Source of the DNA: Pinguiococcus pyrenoidosus
Taxonomy: Eukaryota > Sar > Pinguiophyceae > Pinguiochrysidales > Pinguiochrysidaceae
Direction: 5' to 3'
Length of the DNA: 12,118 nucleotides
Assembly (NCBI GenBank): GCA_019677205.1
Contig: JAAMXY010000185.1
Location: 1 to 12,118, forward strand
A program made the translations under genes and the position numbers. Below, in pieces: positions 8,139 through 12,118 of this stretch; within the stretch, counting starts at the first letter, position 1; each line of letters begins with the position of its first letter. The notes beneath the pieces were generated by a model. It had not been told where the DNA came from. It did not search any database and was given only the letters and a program-made list of their open reading frames with translations.

Positions 8139-8178
8139 GTCGGAGACTCGGAGAATCGGAGATCCTGAGATCCTGAGC
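8139..8178. repeat. Five tandem copies of an 8-bp unit
   Basis: Units in order: GTCGGAGA, CTCGGAGA, ATCGGAGA, TCCTGAGA, TCCTGAGC. The first three differ only at the first base; the last two form a variant subtype. It is non-coding and about 170-210 bp after the primase stop. Confidence 0.75.
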
Positions 8179-8232
8179 TGCCCAGATCTCAGATTGTCCA
8201 AGTGCCTCTCCCTGCTAAAGCGGACAGTCCAA

Positions 8233-8329
8233 CCAATGGCGCCGCTTTCCAACCCTCTCATCCGCATATGACAGCTTCCCTGGAGCTCGGATCCGATGAC
8301 TCCAATGCAAGGAGCGTGGGGATGATTGG
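8233..8329. promoter_or_regulatory. CCAAT-box cluster upstream of the kinase gene
   Basis: CCAAT occurs at 8233-8237 and 8302-8306 and inverted (ATTGG) at 8325-8329, 350-450 bp before the proposed start. Three 5-mers in about 100 bp is mild enrichment; a promoter role is inference. Confidence 0.3.
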
Positions 8330-8678
8330 CCGGCCTCCGCGTCAGCTCGGGACTCCCGTGCTACAGGAGCGCTAGTCAACGCCTCTCTGGAATCCTCTGT
8401 CCATCTCTGCTCTCTTCTTCGAAACGCTTGGGCTGAGTTGTGCTGCCGCTGAAGCGCGCCGAATACGCCCCGACGGTCTCGCACAGGGTAGCGCCGCGAC
8501 GTCGCTGGTGATGAGCAAATGCGTGCGGGAGACTGCAGAGGTCGAGCATGAGCAGAAAAATCCGGCTCCAGGCGTCTGAAGATCACGTTGTCGTTGTGAC
8601 AAGCTTTTGGCGGACTTGAGTACTTTGGCTGATTGCACCAGAAGAGAGACTGAGGGCGCCAGAAGTCTCGAGTAGAAG

Positions 8679-11600
8679 ATGATTGCTTCCAGTGCCACAA
8701 TCTTCCCGACCTCGTCGTCGACACCGCAGTTGTCGAAGGCGGCGGCGCAGGCAGTCCCATCCTTTCCGCGATCTCAATCGCAGGCCGTGTTGCAAAAGAA
8801 GCACACGAGCGCCATTGCGCATGCCGAAGGTGCGTCCTGGGGTTCCTAGAATCTCGTTTGGGAAGTGCCGTGCTGAAGAAGTGAACCTTCTGAGATCACC
8901 ACGCAAGTGACACGGCTGCTCTCGTAGGGTTGCGCCAACGAGCGCTCCGCAATTCTGCGCAGACTGGCGCCTTCTGCGAACTGTGCGGCCTCGCCATGAA
9001 ATCCTTTGAGGTGCGTACCATGAGCGATCCACGATGAACGAGAAGAGACGAAAGCGTGGCGACTAAGACGCCGAGGATGCCGAGCTCATCTCTCTCGCTT
9101 TCGTGCCCGATGGCTTTTCCTGTTTCTAAAGGCTCTGGAGAGGCATCGAAAGACGTCGCCTCACCACATGCGCCAGCTGCAGCGCTTAAGCGGCTTGTCT
9201 CAACAGTTAGGTACGGCTTTGTCCTGGCCGCATGCGTAGCATCCGAACCCTCACAAGCTTTGTTGCTGCACCACGTTGGTGACGTAGACGAGAACAATGC
9301 AGAGCAAGAAGAAGACTCCGGCGACGACAACCACGACCACGACGACTTGCTGGAGCGCGCGGAGAAGCTGGCGAGCTTCCCGATCTTCACCAAGGGCAAG
9401 AAGGTGTTTGAGCACTTGGAGACCATCTACCGCCAGTACGAGGTGCGCAGAGATCCGGAAACGGACGACCTGTGGATCACCATCGAGCGCGTGGCCACGG
9501 ATCGCTTGGACTTCCCAGCGATGGTGGTGAATCTGAGAGACGTGGAGGAAGCGGTTTCCAACGCCGAGCTGGTTCCAACCCACTCGGAGTTCAAGCTGAG
9601 GCCCGACCAGCGCCTGAAGGTCCAGCGAGAGGATCCGTTGCGCCGCAGCGTCGTGAAGTTTCTGCAGAAGCGCGTGAAGGTCCTGCCTACGGAGGACGGC
9701 CTCCAGCCAGCGCTTGTGAACTTCCACGCCTATGACCTCGTGGAGCTTCCCAACGACGCCGATCTGCAGAAGATGCCTCGCGCCTCTCGACGCCGTTCTT
9801 CTGTGTTTGACGCACTGGAGGGTCAGACCATCGACCATGGCCATCAGCGGTACTACGTCGCGAAGCAGCTGGGGCTCGGGGTGGCGTCGGCGGCCTTCTT
9901 GGTTCGGGACCGCCAGCGTCGGTCGTTGGTGCTCAAGCGCGCCTGCCGAGATGAGGGAGAGGACGACGTCCAGGTGCTCCTGGCCATCCGCCGCAGCTTG
10001 AACGAGGCGACCTTGCTGTGCGGCCTGAGGGACGTCCATCTGCCACGACTGCTGGGTGTCCTTTGCACGGAGGAACCGCTTTGTGACACGGTGTGGAGTT
10101 GCGCGTCGGGGGACACTCTGCAGGCGCTGATCCGCGGCGACGGCCGTGCCTGCAGCGGGCGGTTGTATGACTTGGGATATGACGAAGTCAAGCCGATGAT
10201 CCTGGGCGTCGCCTTCCAGATCGCGGCAGCGCTGCACTATCTGCACTCGCAGCATATCATCCACAACGACCTCACGCCGTCCAACATCCTGGTGAACATG
10301 GACACGCGCGCGGTGCGGCTGGTGGCGCTGGACCTGGCGGTTCGCGGGTAGGTCACTCCAGCAACAAACCATGCGGAGATGCATTCATGCTTGCTAGTTG
10401 TATTGAATCTCTCACAGTCTTCTATGCATGATCTGGGCTTCTTCCGCTTCTTCTCGTCCTGCCTCGAAAACATTTTTTTTTGTGTTTTTTTATTTTGTGC
10501 GAGTAGGGAAGTGAAAGGCGGGCGACTGTACGGCGCCCTACCTACCGAGCTGAACCGCGCGTATTACTCCTCGCCGGAGCTGCTAGATGCGCAGGATCAG
10601 GAGATGGACATGCTGGACGCCGCCAGCGACGATTCCTTCATGTTCACGGGGACCAAGATGTCCATCAGCTCCAGCGACATGTGGGCCTGGATGAAGATCG
10701 TCGCGGAGCTGTTTGAGGGGCAGCCGCTGTCCAACACCGTGAATCTCCGCGAGCGCCTCGAGACGCTCTCTCACGGCCACGAAGGCGCCGAGGACTGGAG
10801 TATCGCGCAGGTGGTGGACTGGGCCAAGAAGAACCTCCAGATGCCGGATCGGGACGTCGAAACCTTCGTTCGCAGAGGAAAAGTGGACGGGAAGAAGCTG
10901 GTGCGCATCACTACTGCCAACTTCGAGCGCTTCATCACCGAGCTGCCCACTGGAAACACCGGCAACGAGATGAAAAAAACCATCTGGACCATCCTGGTAA
11001 AGTGCGGGAACTTCTTCCAGATGCGACGCCAACTCCTCGCCTCTGTTAAGTCTTTTGCGATCTGAGTTGGCATTGATGACTCTGGATGACATCCGCCAGG
11101 CACGGGAGATCCATCGGCGGTCCATTCCTCCGGCGCTGCTTGCCGTGCTGTACCAGGTCTGCGAGGAGGAAGCCAATGCGCGGCCTGCCAGCTTCAGTGA
11201 CGTTCTCCGTGACGGCTTCCCTGAAGATGTGCGTTGGATGTCGTCGCTTGGAGATAAGCGCTGGTGACCTAACCCTTTCCACTCCCGTTGCAGATGCGAC
11301 GCGCCATGGCAAACCCGATGGACAACATGCAGAACGAAGCGACCGTTGACGAGATGTCCGCGGAAGACACCGTCACATTGCATCTGGCTCTGGGCTTGGC
11401 CTGCAAGATGCTACGTATGGAAGACGAGGCGCTCCGATGGCTCTCCTCAGTTCTTGAAAAGACGAGTAAGACGGAAAGAAGGCACGGCGTTCTCGTACCG
11501 TGAAAACATTGACGAGCCCTTTTGCTACCCTCGATGCAGAGAAAGGAAAGTTTACCAAAGCTCGTACGAAAGCGCTGTACGCTCTCGCAGACTTGAAGGT

Positions 11601-11838
11601 GAAGGAGGAGACGAATCTGGAGGAGGTAGTGCACTTGTTGGAGGAATACGTGCATCACATGTCCAAGGTATTTCCATCCGGTGTCATTGATGGGCATCGA
11701 CCTTCGCAGCGCTGATTGCTTGCCTCCAAGGTGGACGCCAAGTCGATGATTCTGCAGAAGGGCCGCGAAAAGTTGAGGAGATTCCGCCAAAGGCACTACA
11801 TGAAGAGGCTGGCAGCACACAAGGAGCTCGTCTCGTAG
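8679..11838 (+). CDS. Composite signalling protein: C2H2 zinc finger, divergent protein kinase with inserted SAM domain, helical TPR-like tail
   Basis: Proposed exons: 8679-8829, 8928-9010, 9132-9210, 9258 (or 9288 or 9303)-10347, 10507-10996, 11067-11228, 11294-11465, 11540-11667, 11731-11838; about 805-820 residues. An in-frame TAG at 8673-8675 supports the start. The first 49 residues are Ser/Ala/Thr-rich and lack acidic residues. Exons 2 and 3 together make a C2H2 finger: FCELCGLAMKSFE plus ALERHRKTSPHH (C67, C70, H83, H89 or H90). An acidic linker and an unrecognised region follow. The kinase domain begins near 9850: glycine loop LGLGVASAAF, VLK lysine at 9935-9937, helix-C Glu at 10004-10006, catalytic loop HNDLTPSN at 10262-10285, DLA in place of DFG at 10331-10339, SSPE, and SDMWAW (subdomain IX). 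A SAM domain (EDWSIAQVVDWAKK...KVDGKKL...MKKTIWTIL, about 10790-10996) comes next, then subdomain XI (PPALLAVLYQVCEEE, ARPASFSDVL). The tail has TPR-like helix pairs and a basic end. Kinase and SAM calls are good; exact exon ends need transcripts. Confidence 0.8.
8830..8927 (+). other. Kinase gene intron 1 (98 bp)
   Basis: Donor GTGCGT after GCCGAAG, acceptor GCTGCTCTCGTAG. Phase 1. Exon 2 is open only in the frame this join gives, and that frame supplies the zinc-finger cysteines. Confidence 0.7.
9011..9131 (+). other. Kinase gene intron 2 (121 bp), inside the zinc finger
   Basis: Donor GTGCGT after TTTGAG; acceptor TTCCTGTTTCTAAAG with a strong pyrimidine tract. Phase 0. The join places His exactly 12 residues after the second Cys, the C2H2 spacing, which selects this acceptor over nearby AGs. 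Confidence 0.75.
9211..9287 (+). other. Kinase gene intron 3 (77 bp; 47- and 92-bp alternatives)
   Basis: Donor GTACGG after CAGTTAG; it must be removed because the exon 3 frame meets TAG at 9237-9239. Acceptors at 9257, 9287 and 9302 all leave the same phase, so the exact 3' end is undecided. I favour 9287 because its length matches other introns here. Confidence 0.55.
10348..10506 (+). other. Kinase gene intron 4 (159 bp), just after the DFG-equivalent
   Basis: Donor GTAGGT, acceptor GTGCGAGTAG preceded by long T-runs (about 10472-10497). Phase 2. The join yields LDLAVRG-EVKGGRLYGALPTELN, running into the kinase activation segment. Confidence 0.88.
10997..11066 (+). other. Kinase gene intron 5 (70 bp), at the SAM/kinase return
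   Basis: Donor GTAAAG after ATCCTG, acceptor GCGATCTGAG. Phase 0. It removes the TGA at 11063-11065 and links the SAM domain end to the subdomain XI exon. The acceptor is weaker than others, so the exact 3' end is less sure than the existence of an intron. Confidence 0.65.
11229..11293 (+). other. Kinase gene intron 6 (65 bp)
   Basis: Donor GTGCGT after CCTGAAGAT; acceptor CCACTCCCGTTGCAG with CTAAC about 25 bp upstream, a good branch site. Phase 0. Confidence 0.85.
11466..11539 (+). other. Kinase gene intron 7 (74 bp)
   Basis: Donor GTAAGA after AAGACGA; acceptor CCCTCGATGCAG. Phase 1. The join gives SSVLEKT-KKGKFTKARTKAL and continues a helical repeat-like stretch. Confidence 0.85.
11668..11730 (+). 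other. Kinase gene intron 8 (63 bp)
   Basis: Donor GTATTT after TCCAAG, acceptor TTGCTTGCCTCCAAG. Phase 0; it contains an in-frame TGA. Removing it leads to a basic C-terminus (REKLRRFRQRHYMKRL) and a TAG at 11836-11838. Confidence 0.75.
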
Positions 11839-12118
11839 GGATCGGCAGACGGCTGCGAATGCCAGTGCCACACGCAGGACCGCGCCGGGGGCCCATTGAG
11901 AACGCGGTGCCCCCTCTCCCCTGGATCGGAGAGATGCCCGGCTATCGTGAGTATCGCGGGAGGCGACCGAGCGTAGAACGTGCCCGCATCGGCCGTTGCG
12001 TTTGATCAAGAGACACATAATATGAGGCTCATGATCCATCCAGCAGCACAAGCGAGGAAGCAAGGGCCTGAGCCACCAAGCAAAGCGGTTCATTCTCCCC
12101 CCCTTGGCCCCCCCCTGC
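11839..12118. other. Right-hand flank, no gene supported
   Basis: The 280 bp after the kinase stop show no convincing coding frame. Two C-runs (12097-12103 and 12108-12115) sit at the window edge. A minus-strand open frame (12093-11269) crosses it but mostly mirrors the kinase exons. Confidence 0.6.

Larger units (their letters stand above)
7966..8678. other. Spacer between primase and kinase genes
   Basis: This 713-bp stretch holds the primase 3' end and, presumably, the promoter and 5' UTR of the kinase gene. Visible content is an 8-bp tandem repeat (8139-8178) and three CCAAT boxes (8233-8237, 8302-8306, and inverted at 8325-8329). Minus-strand open frames here (8215-8760, 8372-8698) show no recognisable motif and are not called. 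Confidence 0.6.

Noticed and set aside
8215-9032. Minus-strand open frames upstream of the kinase gene
   Set aside because: No motifs, rich in Arg/Ser/Pro and antisense to the first kinase exons; no support for a gene.
9056-9257. Kinase gene starting at ATG 9077 with the frame open through to 10351
   Set aside because: The segment 9077-9257 reads as low-complexity sequence in that frame, whereas splicing from 8679 gives a correctly spaced zinc finger and joins the same downstream frame. The alternative start is still possible.
11269-12093. A 274-codon minus-strand frame at the right end
   Set aside because: It mirrors the kinase 3' exons and introns and has no recognisable domain.
1-12118. 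CRISPR arrays, transposons, tRNA or rRNA genes
   Set aside because: No regularly spaced repeats, terminal inverted repeats with transposase, cloverleaf-like sequences or rRNA-like stretches were seen on either strand.

Overview
The window is nuclear DNA from a GC-rich, intron-bearing protist that very probably carries a complex (red-lineage) plastid. Three things point there. The genes are interrupted by mostly short GT-AG introns (about 47-160 bp, one of 309 bp), one with a perfect TACTAAC branch site. One protein is a type I Hsp40 with a farnesylation motif, a hallmark of the eukaryotic cytosol. Another is a bacterial-type DnaG primase with a signal peptide followed by a phenylalanine-led stretch, the layout used for import into secondary plastids. 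I cannot name the lineage; a chromerid or dinoflagellate relative, stramenopile or haptophyte would all fit.

Layout. Positions 1-1029 (minus strand, running off the left edge) hold the N-terminal part of an unrecognised protein with a C2HC zinc finger near its start and a long low-complexity Pro/Ser/Ala/Glu tail. A divergent promoter region of about 590 bp (1030-1617) follows, with heat-shock-element-like motifs, a palindromic double CCAAT box and an AT-rich patch. Next on the plus strand is a two-exon DNAJA/Ydj1-type co-chaperone (1618-3195). After a 477-bp repeat-bearing spacer comes a three- or four-exon DnaG primase of about 1,353-1,374 residues (3673-7965), more than twice the bacterial length. 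A 713-bp spacer (7966-8678) carries an 8-bp tandem repeat and several CCAAT boxes. The last gene, modelled here as nine exons (8679-11838), encodes an unusual composite protein: a C2H2 zinc finger split over two exons, a linker, a divergent protein kinase domain interrupted between subdomains X and XI by a SAM domain, and a helical, TPR-like tail. The final 280 bp hold no gene that I can support.

The genes are not an operon; each has its own spacer. The Hsp40 is housekeeping/stress machinery, the primase belongs to organelle DNA replication, and the kinase gene looks like a lineage-specific signalling protein. The kinase/SAM composite and the extended primase are the most interesting items. 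All exon joins are inferred from reading frame, splice consensus and protein motifs; no transcript data were available.
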